Assembly: GCF_042686195.1 (NCBI RefSeq)
Contig: NZ_JBHUOQ010000003.1
Span: 196,681-260,680 of the forward strand
Source of the DNA: Corticicoccus populi
GTDB lineage: Bacteria > Bacillota > Bacilli > Staphylococcales > Salinicoccaceae
DNA: 64,000 bases
Direction: 5' to 3'
In this document: positions 7,265-15,314 of the stretch, in pieces
Layout: every line of letters starts with the position of its first letter
Numbering within the stretch: position 1 is the stretch's first letter
The notes under the pieces: generated by a model
The model's database searches: none
Told to the model about the DNA's origin: nothing
The model's input: only the letters and a program-made list of their open reading frames with translations
Made by a program: the position numbers and the translations under genes

Positions 7265-8062
7265 TTACATGGCAGCACCGACTGCCCCAGAGAATTCTCC
7301 ATCGACAATAATGTGCGGACGCATGCCTTTAAGCCGGACATAGCGGTTGATAATCTCGGTCATTACATCGTTATCAAGAAGTGTTGAACCGATATAAACA
7401 ATGTGTTCAGTATTAAAACCTTCTGCAAGGGATATGCCGATAGTACTTACAGTTTCTGCGACCAGTGCAATCACTGACTGAAGCTGATCTTCGATATTTG
7501 CATCTTTATGATCCCCGGGCTGTACATTACCGAAATTACTTGCGGTTAAGTCACCGGGTAAGGGGGATTTATTGCCGGCATATATGTGATGTACTTTTAA
7601 ATCTATTTGATCACGGTTTCCATTTTTGGCGAGAGAAATAATGTCATCGAAATTTTCAACTCCGGTGAGGAGGCGGGAGAGACCCATTAATGTGCCGCCG
7701 CCGACTCCGGATCCACCGGCACGCCGCTGTCCATCCGAATCCGCCTGATGAAAACTTGTGCCTGTGCCGACATTTAAGTATACAAATTTATTGAATTTGA
7801 ATCCCTGTTCTTTCATGAGAAGTTTTAATCCTCGGAATGTGGCATCAAATTCTATTGACAGTACGGCAGGTATTGTCAGCCGGCTGCTCATATATTCAGC
7901 CTTACCGCCTGTAAGATATATGTCATCATCCCTGTGAGAAGTATTAAGCTCATCAATTAAGCTGTCTATGTCGGTGGATGGACGTTTTTCAAGCCTTCTT
8001 TCATCTCCAGTAATGTATGCTATTTTGAGTAAGGTGCCTCCGGCGTCTATTCCAATCTTCAT
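7265..8062 (-). CDS. coaW: Type II pantothenate kinase
   Basis: A 265-residue kinase matching staphylococcal type II pantothenate kinase, the first step of coenzyme A synthesis (pantothenate to 4'-phosphopantothenate). The N-terminal MKIGIDAGGTLLKIAY is the ATP phosphate-1 loop of the ASKHA fold. VYLNVGTGTSFH and GGSGVGGGTLMGLSRLLTG are the phosphate-2 and substrate regions. The RBS is GGAGG, seven bases before the ATG. Type II kinases of staphylococci are known to be insensitive to CoA feedback. The gene lies downstream of the BCCT transporter gene, separated by a 38-base perfect palindrome. Confidence 0.92.
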   Translation of the reverse strand: MKIGIDAGGTLLKIAYITGDERRLEKRPSTDIDSLIDELNTSHRDDDIYLTGGKAEYMSSRLTIPAVLSIEFDATFRGLKLLMKEQGFKFNKFVYLNVGTGTSFHQADSDGQRRAGGSGVGGGTLMGLSRLLTGVENFDDIISLAKNGNRDQIDLKVHHIYAGNKSPLPGDLTASNFGNVQPGDHKDANIEDQLQSVIALVAETVSTIGISLAEGFNTEHIVYIGSTLLDNDVMTEIINRYVRLKGMRPHIIVDGEFSGAVGAAM

Positions 8063-8077
8063 GATAGTCCTCCAATA

Positions 8078-8115
8078 TAAAAAGTCATTGGTATAATTAT
8101 ACCAATGACTTTTTA
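8078..8115. terminator. 38-base perfect palindrome, probably the BCCT gene terminator
   Basis: Bases 8078-8096 are exactly complementary to 8097-8115. The outer arms are AAAAAGTCATTGG/CCAATGACTTTTT, which gives a terminator hairpin with a T run in either direction. It stands between the end of the transporter gene and the start of coaW, both on the minus strand. The centre (GGTATAATTATACC) contains TATAAT on both strands, so a role in coaW expression is possible. Confidence 0.75.
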
Positions 8116-8130
8116 TATTTTTAAGACTTA

Positions 8131-9705
8131 TTATTTAAGCGGCTTCTTTTTAGGACGTCGTTTCATTGTTTCATTCGGTTCACGCCTCATTGAACGGACT
8201 ACTGAGAAAATCATCAGTATCAATACAATAGTGAAAGGGAGCCCGGCAAGAAGTGATGCTGCCTGAAGACTCTGCAGTCCTCCAGCGAGAATTAATGAAA
8301 TTGTCAGGAATCCAAGAAGCAGACCCCATAGGATTTTCATGCGTTTCGGCGGGTTTTCAGTACTGCCGATACTCATTCCGGAAACAATGAAGGTTGCCGA
8401 GTCGGCAGAAGTGACCAGGAATGTGAAAATTAACAGGATTGCCAGAGCAGAAATGATCTCTGTCATCGGCAGCTGTGCAAATAATGAGAATAGTGCTGCC
8501 GTCTGATCATCGAGGACCAGTTCGCCGATATTTGTATTATTGAACAGGTCGGAATAAAGTGCAGTTCCTCCCAGTGCGCCAATCCATATGAAAGATAATA
8601 TCGGCGGCACGATTAAGATACCCAGCACATATTCACGTATGGTACGTCCTTTTGATACACGGGCAACAAATGAGCCGATAAACGGACTCCACGCGATGAC
8701 CCATGCCCAGTAGAAGACAGTCCACTCCTGAACCCACGTCTCTCCGGAATACGGCTGAGTACGCAGTGAATACGGGACATATGTACTTAAATAGTCTCCG
8801 AGTCCGAGCACAATGCTTTCCATGATAAATGAGAACGGTCCGACAATCATCACAAATATCGTAACGACAGCTGCCAGAATCATATTCAGATTACTGAGCC
8901 ATTTCATTCCGCGTTTTAATCCGGTGATGGTTGAGAATAAAAACAGAGCTGTCATCAATACGGTCAGGGTTACCTGAGTGACTGCACCGTTCGGAATACC
9001 GAAAGCGATATTTAATCCGCCGTCCATCTGCAGAATTCCAAGACCGACAGAAGTTGCCATCCCTGTGACTGTTGCAATTACTGCAAGAATATCGATTAAA
9101 TTACGTGATGGTTTGTTGTAATTTTGACCGAATAAAGGTTCAAGAGATGTTGAAATCATACCGTCTTTCTTTTTTCTGTATTGATAGTAGCCGATTGCAA
9201 GACCTGCGACACCAAAAATGGACCACTGTGAGATGCCCCAGTGGAAGAAAGTATAGCCCATCGCCATACGCGCGGCTTCATAAGTTTCTACTTCTCCGCC
9301 CGGGAAAGGCGCTACCATAAAGTGCTCCATCGGTTCAGCTACGCCGTAAAATACAAGACCTACACCAAGACCGCTTGAGAACAACATTCCTATCCAGGAA
9401 CGGAATGAGAATTCCGGTTTTGAATTATCCCCGCCAAGTTTAATCCGGCCGTAGGGTGAGAGTGCCATGAATAATAAGAATACACCAAATCCAAAAACAG
9501 CGAGCAGGAAGAACCAGTTGAAATAATTAGAGATAGTATCATAAATATCATAAGATATAGTTTCAACTGTGGCAGGAAATATCATTGCAAAAAGTGCTGC
9601 TATAAAAATAACTCCGCCGGCACCCCAGAATACTGTACCGAGCTTCATATTTCCTCTCCCGTCTCCTTTTGGAGCGTTTTCGTCTTTCTTTTCTTTCGTT
9701 GCCAA
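8131..9705 (-). CDS. BCCT family glycine betaine/choline transporter
   Basis: A 524-residue, 12-helix membrane protein of the betaine-choline-carnitine transporter family, which imports compatible solutes with Na+ or H+ under osmotic stress. The family signature is clear in WTVFYWAWVIAWSPFIGSFV, followed by ARVSKGRTIREY. GLGVGLVFYGVAEPMEHF is the glycine-rich unwound TM helix seen in BetP. Start and end are hydrophilic, with a basic C-terminal tail (MKRRPKKKPLK). Translation starts at a TTG (9705-9703), seven bases after GGGGGA. Glycine betaine (OpuD/BetL type) is the most likely substrate, but choline or carnitine cannot be excluded. Confidence 0.9.
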   Translation of the reverse strand: MATKEKKDENAPKGDGRGNMKLGTVFWGAGGVIFIAALFAMIFPATVETISYDIYDTISNYFNWFFLLAVFGFGVFLLFMALSPYGRIKLGGDNSKPEFSFRSWIGMLFSSGLGVGLVFYGVAEPMEHFMVAPFPGGEVETYEAARMAMGYTFFHWGISQWSIFGVAGLAIGYYQYRKKKDGMISTSLEPLFGQNYNKPSRNLIDILAVIATVTGMATSVGLGILQMDGGLNIAFGIPNGAVTQVTLTVLMTALFLFSTITGLKRGMKWLSNLNMILAAVVTIFVMIVGPFSFIMESIVLGLGDYLSTYVPYSLRTQPYSGETWVQEWTVFYWAWVIAWSPFIGSFVARVSKGRTIREYVLGILIVPPILSFIWIGALGGTALYSDLFNNTNIGELVLDDQTAALFSLFAQLPMTEIISALAILLIFTFLVTSADSATFIVSGMSIGSTENPPKRMKILWGLLLGFLTISLILAGGLQSLQAASLLAGLPFTIVLILMIFSVVRSMRREPNETMKRRPKKKPLK

Positions 9706-9819
9706 AGTGATGTCCCCCTTATTTGTAATGCTTCATTTTTTGAAATAAAGCGTCTTAAGTAAAATCAGGATTTTTCTGATTTCTAATGTATTGAATTTCA
9801 TGGATGTATAAAATACTTA

Positions 9820-9844
9820 ATAACCTAATAAAGAAACTGTAAAC
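9820..9844 (-). promoter_or_regulatory. Candidate SigB promoter of the BCCT transporter gene
   Basis: On the minus strand GTTTAC (9844-9839), 13-base spacer, GGTTAT (9825-9820), close to the SigB consensus GTTTAA-N12-15-GGGTAT, with two mismatches. It lies about 115 bases before the start codon. The genome has sigB (at 56048), and osmolyte transporters are common SigB targets in relatives. Confidence 0.4.
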
Positions 9845-9950
9845 ATGATATACGAAAATTTATCCATGATATGACTATAGTTACAGTAGACAGGGTAAAG
9901 ACAGAAGGGGAGAAATATGTTTATATAAAGTTACGGGGAGGGGTTTTTTG

Positions 9951-10790
9951 ATGAATGATATTAAAATCAGAGAGTATAGAGAGAGTGACAGAGAATTTTT
10001 ATCGGATTTTAAATTGAGCGAGCAGCAAATGCACTATTCGAGTCTGCCCCTTGATGTACTGGATGATGCATTAAAGGATGAGAACAGGCGCGCATGTGTT
10101 GTGGAGAATGAAGAAAAACAGATTATCGGCTTTTTCGTGCTTCACAAACATTATCAGCATGAAGGTTACGATACGCCTAGAGATGTGGTATATGTGAGAT
10201 CTTTATCGATTAATGAAACACTTCAGGGAAACGGGTACGGAACAAAGGTTGCGATGAATCTGCCGCTCTATGTTCAGAGTGAGTTTTCAAATTTCGATCA
10301 TCTGTATCTTGTGGTGGATACAGACAATGCTGCAGCGTGGAATCTTTATGAACGTTCAGGTTTTATCCATACAGCAACCAAGGAAGACGGACCGGTTGGT
10401 GAAGAGCGCCTTTATTATTTGGACCTCGACAGAAATTATGTAGGGAATTTAAAATTAATTTTAGATGAAGAGTGGCATCGTACAGATATAAGTATTAAAA
10501 TGATTATGGATGACAGAATCGAAGTCGGCAGCATTGAATGTGCGGTTGATAAAGAGTCTTTACATATTGACCATATCCATATTGATGAAAACTACAGACA
10601 CCAGGGAATGGCTTCAAGCGGTTTAAGGCAGCTGGGTACATTTATCCGCCGCAATATTCAGGAAGTAAAGCAGATGACAGTTTTCGTAGATGAGGACCAA
10701 AATTTAAACAAGCTGTTTGAATATGTCGGCTTTTCGCGGTTTGAACAACAAGACGGGCGTGAATTTTATAAGAAGTACATACAGTATTGA
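9951..10790 (+). CDS. Double-domain GNAT N-acetyltransferase
   Basis: A 279-residue protein made of two GNAT domains. Domain 1 (about 1-160) has YVRSLSINETLQGNGYG, the QxxGxG acetyl-CoA loop, and NAAAWNLYERSGF, a normal motif B. Domain 2 (about 165-279) has HIHIDENYRHQGMASSGL, the RxxGxA loop, and ends with NLNKLFEYVGFSRFEQ. Both acetyl-CoA loops look intact, unlike the tandem single-domain GNATs near the window start. The start is ATG 9951 after a GGGGAGGGG ribosome site. The substrate is unknown. It lies directly upstream of rpoE, with no terminator between them. Confidence 0.82.
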   Translation: MNDIKIREYRESDREFLSDFKLSEQQMHYSSLPLDVLDDALKDENRRACVVENEEKQIIGFFVLHKHYQHEGYDTPRDVVYVRSLSINETLQGNGYGTKVAMNLPLYVQSEFSNFDHLYLVVDTDNAAAWNLYERSGFIHTATKEDGPVGEERLYYLDLDRNYVGNLKLILDEEWHRTDISIKMIMDDRIEVGSIECAVDKESLHIDHIHIDENYRHQGMASSGLRQLGTFIRRNIQEVKQMTVFVDEDQNLNKLFEYVGFSRFEQQDGREFYKKYIQY

Positions 10791-10861
10791 TTTATGCTTG
10801 CTTCATATATCATTTCACTGTATTATATTTTCAGTATCCGAGAACGGAAAGGATGTTTTAC

Positions 10862-11377
10862 ATGAGGTTGGACAGTTACACAAAAGAAATGATGGATGAG
10901 AATTCATTCATAGATATGTCTTACATTTATTTGCAGGATAAAGGTAAAGAAACAGATCTTTATGAAATCATCGATAAGTTTAAAGAGACAGGCAGCTATA
11001 AGGACAGTGAGATTGAACAACGCGTGCTGCAATTCTACACAGATTTAAATACGGACGGACGCTTTTTAAGTGTCGGAGATGGAATCTGGGGACTTAGAGA
11101 CTGGTATTCCATGGATGATATTTCAGATAAGATTGCACCGACAATTCACAAAATTGATCTTGCGGTTGAAGAAGAACCGGAAATTTTTGAAGAAGATGAA
11201 AGTCCGGAAGAAGTATTTGACCAGGATAAAGAGCTTGTAGAAGATGATACTGAAGACCTTGAGACACCTGTAGAGGACGATGAAGAAGATGAAATCGATG
11301 AGTCTATCGGTGAGAATCTTGAGTATGATGACACAGATGAATTAGAAGACAGCTATGAAGATGAGGACGATCTTTAA
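10862..11377 (+). CDS. rpoE: DNA-directed RNA polymerase subunit delta
   Basis: A 171-residue delta subunit. The N-terminal HARE-HTH domain (about 1-90, with SFIDMSYIYLQDKGKE and GDGIWGLRDWY) binds RNA polymerase. The C-terminal half is almost entirely D/E-rich and disordered, as in B. subtilis and S. aureus delta, which displaces nucleic acid and recycles polymerase. I used the ATG at 10862; the in-frame ATG at 10853 abuts the GGAAAGGA ribosome site. The rpoE-pyrG neighbourhood is conserved in Firmicutes. Confidence 0.93.
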   Translation: MRLDSYTKEMMDENSFIDMSYIYLQDKGKETDLYEIIDKFKETGSYKDSEIEQRVLQFYTDLNTDGRFLSVGDGIWGLRDWYSMDDISDKIAPTIHKIDLAVEEEPEIFEEDESPEEVFDQDKELVEDDTEDLETPVEDDEEDEIDESIGENLEYDDTDELEDSYEDEDDL

Positions 11378-11398
11378 AAAGAGTCAGCTTAAATTTAA

Positions 11399-11426
11399 TT
11401 GACTTTTCCAAGAAAAGTGATAATAT
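11399..11426 (+). promoter_or_regulatory. pyrG promoter
   Basis: TTGACT (11399-11404), 16-base spacer, TAATAT (11421-11426). Seven bases later is GGG (11434-11436), the expected start site. The initially transcribed sequence GGGCTCC is the same kind as in B. subtilis pyrG. Confidence 0.75.
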
Positions 11427-11433
11427 TTTATTT

Positions 11434-11506
11434 GGGCTCCCTGAAAAAGGGAAAGATAACGAACGGCTCCTTTTCACGTATTGTGGAAGGGGGCATTTTT
11501 ATTTTT
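11434..11506 (+). promoter_or_regulatory. pyrG leader with CTP-sensitive attenuator
   Basis: The leader begins GGGCTCC and contains a terminator: a 12-bp stem (11466-11477 with 11483-11494, 5-base loop), then T-rich 11496-11506. The 5' arm carries the pyrimidine run CTCCTTTTC. In B. subtilis, low CTP makes polymerase add extra G residues at the start, and this poly-G pairs with such a run and blocks the terminator. Start sequence, run and hairpin are all present here, so the same control is inferred. Confidence 0.7.
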
Positions 11507-11523
11507 ACAGGAGGAAGAGGTTA

Positions 11524-13128
11524 ATGACAAAATATATCTTTGTAACTGGCGGCGTAGTGTCTTCGCTTGGAAAGGGAATTACAGCAGCATCGCTTGGTCG
11601 TTTATTAAAAGACAGAGGGTACTCTATCACGATTCAGAAGTTTGATCCGTATTTAAACGTAGATCCGGGAACGATGAGTCCTTATCAGCACGGAGAAGTT
11701 TTTGTGACTGAAGACGGTGCAGAAACGGATTTGGATTTAGGACATTATGAACGTTTTATCGATATTAATTTACACAAATATTCTAATGTAACAGCAGGTA
11801 AGGTATACTCAGAGGTCATCCGAAAGGAACGCCGAGGGGATTATCTGGGCGGAACAGTACAGGTGATTCCGCATATTACAAATGAAATTAAATCCAGATT
11901 GATTAAAGCAGGAGAGGTTTCAAAGGCAGATGTTGTAATTACTGAAATCGGCGGTACCATCGGGGATATTGAATCACTGCCGTTTATAGAAAGTATCCGC
12001 CAGTTACGAAGTGATGTTGGACGGGAGAACGTGATGTACGTTCACTGTACGCTCCTGCCTTATATTAAAGCAGCCGGTGAAATGAAAACCAAACCGACTC
12101 AGCACAGTGTTAAAGAACTGCGCGGTTTAGGAATCCAGCCGGATATGATTGTTGTACGTTCAGAACATGAAATGGGACAGGACTTAAGAGATAAAATTGC
12201 ATTGTTCTGTGATATTGAAAAAGAAAATGTCATTGAAGCACGCGATGAAGATACTATTTACAATGTTGTCATGAGCCTGCAGCGCCAGAAGATGGATGAT
12301 ATTGTGGTCAGCCAGCTGGGACTTGAACCTTCAGAACAGGCAGAACTTGTAGAGTGGAAACACCTGCTTGATAATTTAAGTAATATTGATAAAAAGATAA
12401 AGATTGGTTTAGTCGGAAAGTATGTTTCCCTGCAGGATGCGTATCTTTCTGTCGCAGAATCACTGCGTCATGCAGGATATGAGCGCACTGCAGATGTTGA
12501 GATTGAGTGGATTAATTCGGAAGATATTCATAAAGATAACTATGAAGAGGTTCTGAAAAAAGTAGACGGTATTCTGGTACCGGGCGGTTTTGGCGAACGT
12601 GGTGTAGAAGGTAAGATATTTGCGATGAAATATGCGCGTGAAAATAATGTGCCTGCACTAGGAATCTGTCTTGGTATGCAGCTTGCAACGGTGGAATTTG
12701 CGAGAAATGTAGTCGGTATTGAAGGGGCGCATTCAAAAGAACTGGCACCAAACACTAAAGATCCGATTATTGACTTGATGCCGGATCAAAAAGATGTGAT
12801 TGATCTCGGCGGAACACTTCGTCTCGGCAGTTTCCCGTGTGAAATTAAAGAAGGCACAATCGCAAGAAAACTGTATAATAACTCATTAATTAATGAACGT
12901 CACAGACACCGTTATGAGTTCAATAATGCATATAAAGATACATTGGAAGAGAAGGGCATGGTGTTCTCAGGAACGTCTCCTGACGGCAGACTGGTTGAAA
13001 TGGTAGAGCTTAAGGATCATCCTTATTTTGTTGCTGTACAATTCCATCCTGAATTTCAGTCAAGACCGACACGTCCGCACCCGTTATTCCAGGGTCTGAT
13101 TAATGCATGTCTTGATGAAAGTAAATAG
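11524..13128 (+). CDS. pyrG: CTP synthase
   Basis: A 534-residue CTP synthase making CTP from UTP, ATP and glutamine. The N-terminal amidoligase domain starts TKYIFVTGGVVSSLGKGI with the ATP loop and contains ITEIGGTIGDIES. The C-terminal glutamine amidotransferase domain (from about residue 290) has the oxyanion strand LVPGGFGERG, the nucleophile Cys in ALGICLGMQ, and the His/Glu pair in VQFHPEFQSRP. It is full length. The ATG at 11524 follows AGGAGG. A terminator and the convergent DUF2529 gene lie downstream. Confidence 0.97.
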   Translation: MTKYIFVTGGVVSSLGKGITAASLGRLLKDRGYSITIQKFDPYLNVDPGTMSPYQHGEVFVTEDGAETDLDLGHYERFIDINLHKYSNVTAGKVYSEVIRKERRGDYLGGTVQVIPHITNEIKSRLIKAGEVSKADVVITEIGGTIGDIESLPFIESIRQLRSDVGRENVMYVHCTLLPYIKAAGEMKTKPTQHSVKELRGLGIQPDMIVVRSEHEMGQDLRDKIALFCDIEKENVIEARDEDTIYNVVMSLQRQKMDDIVVSQLGLEPSEQAELVEWKHLLDNLSNIDKKIKIGLVGKYVSLQDAYLSVAESLRHAGYERTADVEIEWINSEDIHKDNYEEVLKKVDGILVPGGFGERGVEGKIFAMKYARENNVPALGICLGMQLATVEFARNVVGIEGAHSKELAPNTKDPIIDLMPDQKDVIDLGGTLRLGSFPCEIKEGTIARKLYNNSLINERHRHRYEFNNAYKDTLEEKGMVFSGTSPDGRLVEMVELKDHPYFVAVQFHPEFQSRPTRPHPLFQGLINACLDESK

Positions 13129-13136
13129 GTAATATA

Positions 13137-13164
13137 AAAGACGCATGCCCGGCATGCGTCTTTT
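13137..13164. terminator. Bidirectional terminator between pyrG and the DUF2529 gene
   Basis: Inverted repeat aaaagacgcatgcc / ggcatgcgtctttt, ten-base GC-rich core with A and T tails on the two sides. Confidence 0.85.
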
Positions 13165-13165
13165 G

Positions 13166-13684
13166 TTATTCATAGTCTTCATTTGTCATTTCATCAATAA
13201 ACGTGTACAGGTGATAATAGGCGTATAGAAATACATTGATATACGGATTGATAATTTTATCGAAGTTCGGTGTAGGGACTAAAGGCCGCGGTGAATTCAA
13301 ATCAATGTAGTGATTGATTGAGTCGATAAAATCACTTTCTTTTTTATTGAATGTTGCGATGAGGACGAATTCAGAACCTTTATCCTGCAGTTCTGTGACA
13401 AATGATTTAACCTCGGGATCAATAACTGAACCGACTACAAGCACCCGGTCAGGGGTATCGATATCTTCAATCGTGCTGAATCGTGAGATATCGGGTAATG
13501 ACAGAGAACCTTGAAGCAGCAGGTCTTCAATCAATGTGAAATCATGAAAGGTTTTAAGCAGGATATTTCCTTCGCTGTCAACAGCCTGTGAGAGGAGTCT
13601 GGCTGCAATTTCGAGCTCTTCGGCCTGTGCATCGATATGGTTGTATATGTGACCGAGCTGTGTTCTTAAAATTTTATCCATCAT
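13166..13684 (-). CDS. DUF2529 family protein (YwjG-like)
   Basis: A 172-residue protein of the DUF2529 family, found between pyrG and fba in Bacillus and staphylococci. The middle, with PDRVLVVGSVIDPEVKSFV and SEFVLIATFNKKESDF, looks like a Rossmann/SIS-type alpha/beta domain. The function is not established. Here the gene is turned opposite to pyrG and fba. The ribosome site is CGGAG before ATG 13684; a second ATG follows directly. Confidence 0.82.
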   Translation of the reverse strand: MMDKILRTQLGHIYNHIDAQAEELEIAARLLSQAVDSEGNILLKTFHDFTLIEDLLLQGSLSLPDISRFSTIEDIDTPDRVLVVGSVIDPEVKSFVTELQDKGSEFVLIATFNKKESDFIDSINHYIDLNSPRPLVPTPNFDKIINPYINVFLYAYYHLYTFIDEMTNEDYE

Positions 13685-13703
13685 GCATTCTCCGTTTCTA
13701 AAT

Positions 13704-13760
13704 GTTAGTATCCTTTATACTAACAAACGATTGGTTAAAATAAAAAGCTTTTGGTATAAT
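13704..13760 (+). promoter_or_regulatory. fba promoter and upstream inverted repeat
   Basis: Promoter TTGGTT (13731-13736), 18-base spacer, TATAAT (13755-13760), 38 bases before the fba start codon. Just upstream is a perfect 8-base inverted repeat GTTAGTAT / ATACTAAC (13704-13711, 13717-13724), placed like an operator between the two divergent genes. Confidence 0.6.
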
Positions 13761-13797
13761 TATCTGTGAAAGTATAGAATTTTAGGAGGAAGTTAAA

Positions 13798-14655
13798 ATG
13801 CCTTTAGTATCAATGAAAGAAATGCTGCAAAAAGCAAGAAAAGAAGGATATGCTGTAGGACAGTATAATGTAAACAACCTTGAATACGCACAAGCGATTC
13901 TTCAAGCATCTGAAAATGAAAAAGCACCGGTTATTCTAGGTGTGTCAGAAGGTGCTGCAAGATATATGAGTGGTTTCAAAACTGTTGTAAAAATGGTTGA
14001 AGGACTTCTTGAGGATTTAAATATCACTGTACCTGTTGCGATTCATTTAGACCATGGTTCAAGCTTTGAAAAATGTAAGGAAGCAATCGATGCAGGATTT
14101 ACTTCTGTAATGATTGATGCATCCCACGGACCTTTCGAAGAAAACATCGAAACAACTAAAAAAGTTGTAGAATACGCACATCCAAAAGGTGTTTCTGTTG
14201 AAGCTGAACTTGGTGTTGTCGGCGGACAGGAAGATGATGTTGTTGCTGACGGTGTCATCTACGCTGATCCTTCAGAGTGCCGTGAGCTCGTTGAAAAGAC
14301 AGGAATTGACTGTCTTGCACCGGCTCTTGGATCTGTTCACGGGCCGTACAAAGGTGAACCGAACCTTGGCTTTAAAGAAATGGAGGAAATCGGTAACCAA
14401 TCTGATATTCCATTAGTATTACACGGCGGTACAGGTATTCCGACACATGATATCACGAGAGCTATTTCTCTTGGGACATCTAAAATCAACGTGAATACTG
14501 AAAACCAGATTTCTTCTACAAAAGCGGTACGTGACGTACTGAATAAAGATACTGAAGTATACGATCCGAGAAAATATCTTGGACCTGCGAAAGAAGCAAT
14601 TCTTGCGACAGTTACAGGAAAAATCAAAGAATTCGGTACATCAAACAAAGCATAA
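13798..14655 (+). CDS. fba: Class II fructose-bisphosphate aldolase
   Basis: A 285-residue zinc-dependent aldolase of glycolysis and gluconeogenesis, cleaving fructose 1,6-bisphosphate to dihydroxyacetone phosphate and glyceraldehyde 3-phosphate. PVAIHLDHGSSFEKC carries the catalytic Asp and first zinc His. SVEAELGVVGGQEDDV is the flexible active-site loop. VLHGGTGIP and KINVNTENQ are the other zinc and phosphate sites. The RBS is AGGAGG and the length is normal. Fba, Fsa and MurA2 follow in the order seen in Bacillus, apart from a two-gene insertion. Confidence 0.95.
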   Translation: MPLVSMKEMLQKARKEGYAVGQYNVNNLEYAQAILQASENEKAPVILGVSEGAARYMSGFKTVVKMVEGLLEDLNITVPVAIHLDHGSSFEKCKEAIDAGFTSVMIDASHGPFEENIETTKKVVEYAHPKGVSVEAELGVVGGQEDDVVADGVIYADPSECRELVEKTGIDCLAPALGSVHGPYKGEPNLGFKEMEEIGNQSDIPLVLHGGTGIPTHDITRAISLGTSKINVNTENQISSTKAVRDVLNKDTEVYDPRKYLGPAKEAILATVTGKIKEFGTSNKA

Positions 14656-14661
14656 GAAAAA

Positions 14662-14695
14662 AACTTTCGGACGATCGCCGTCCGAAAGTTTTTTT
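14662..14695. terminator. Bidirectional terminator after fba
   Basis: Twelve-base perfect stem aactttcggacg / cgtccgaaagtt, 5-base loop, A-rich left flank and a T run right. It also ends the convergent ABC transporter pair. Confidence 0.9.
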
Positions 14696-15314
14696 AAATT
14701 AAATCTCTTTTTTGTAAAGCACGTTTATACATAAAGCTGCTTAAGTACATATATGCAATTGAAAATACAACGAGGGAGGCAAGCGTGAGAAATGCTGTTC
14801 CTGTGTTTGTCTCTGCCTCAGGTGTATTTAATATAATCATAAAAAGATCAGTGATGTACAAAGAAATAAATATCAGTACAAAATAACTGATGATTAACGG
14901 CACCCAGCGGAATAATTTTCCTTTAATCAGCTGCAGTGCGGATAAGCCTGAAGGGACCAGAATTAATATCATGCTGGACTGAATCAGGATTGAGACGGCT
15001 GCAAACGACATGGGAATGCTCCCGGATACAGCGAACGGCAGAATCTCGAGTATTACCCAGAGAATACCGAAAAGGGATACGAGCGTTACCCGGCCCCAAA
15101 AAAGTGAAGATGGATTTACCGGCATACTGTTAAAAAACTTATTTAATTTGAATTTCTCATCATTCATTACGAGCATGCCGACAACAAAAGCGCTCAGAAG
15201 AAGCCCCATTGTTGTAAACTCATTACGCACTAAATAAAGTGCAGGAACAATGAATGTGAAAAATAAAAAAATCATTTTGAGTGAGAAAAAATCCCGTTTC
15301 ATCTGCTGTATCAT
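14694..15314 (-). CDS. ABC-2 type transporter permease
   Basis: A 206-residue integral membrane protein with about six hydrophobic segments, among them MIFLFFTFIVPALYLV and GLLLSAFVVGMLVM. NDEKFKLNKFFNSMPVNP between helices 2 and 3 is typical of ABC-2 permeases of the kind paired with PmtA/C-like ATPases of staphylococci. It overlaps the ATPase gene by four bases (ATGA), so the two are translationally coupled. The substrate is unknown; peptide or lipid-like export is possible by analogy. Confidence 0.75.
   Translation of the reverse strand: MIQQMKRDFFSLKMIFLFFTFIVPALYLVRNEFTTMGLLLSAFVVGMLVMNDEKFKLNKFFNSMPVNPSSLFWGRVTLVSLFGILWVILEILPFAVSGSIPMSFAAVSILIQSSMILILVPSGLSALQLIKGKLFRWVPLIISYFVLIFISLYITDLFMIILNTPEAETNTGTAFLTLASLVVFSIAYMYLSSFMYKRALQKRDLI

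Noticed and set aside
11146..11334. Serine-rich open frame on the minus strand inside rpoE
   Set aside because: It is the antisense of the Glu/Asp-rich tail of delta (GAA and GAT read backward as Ser codons), not a gene.
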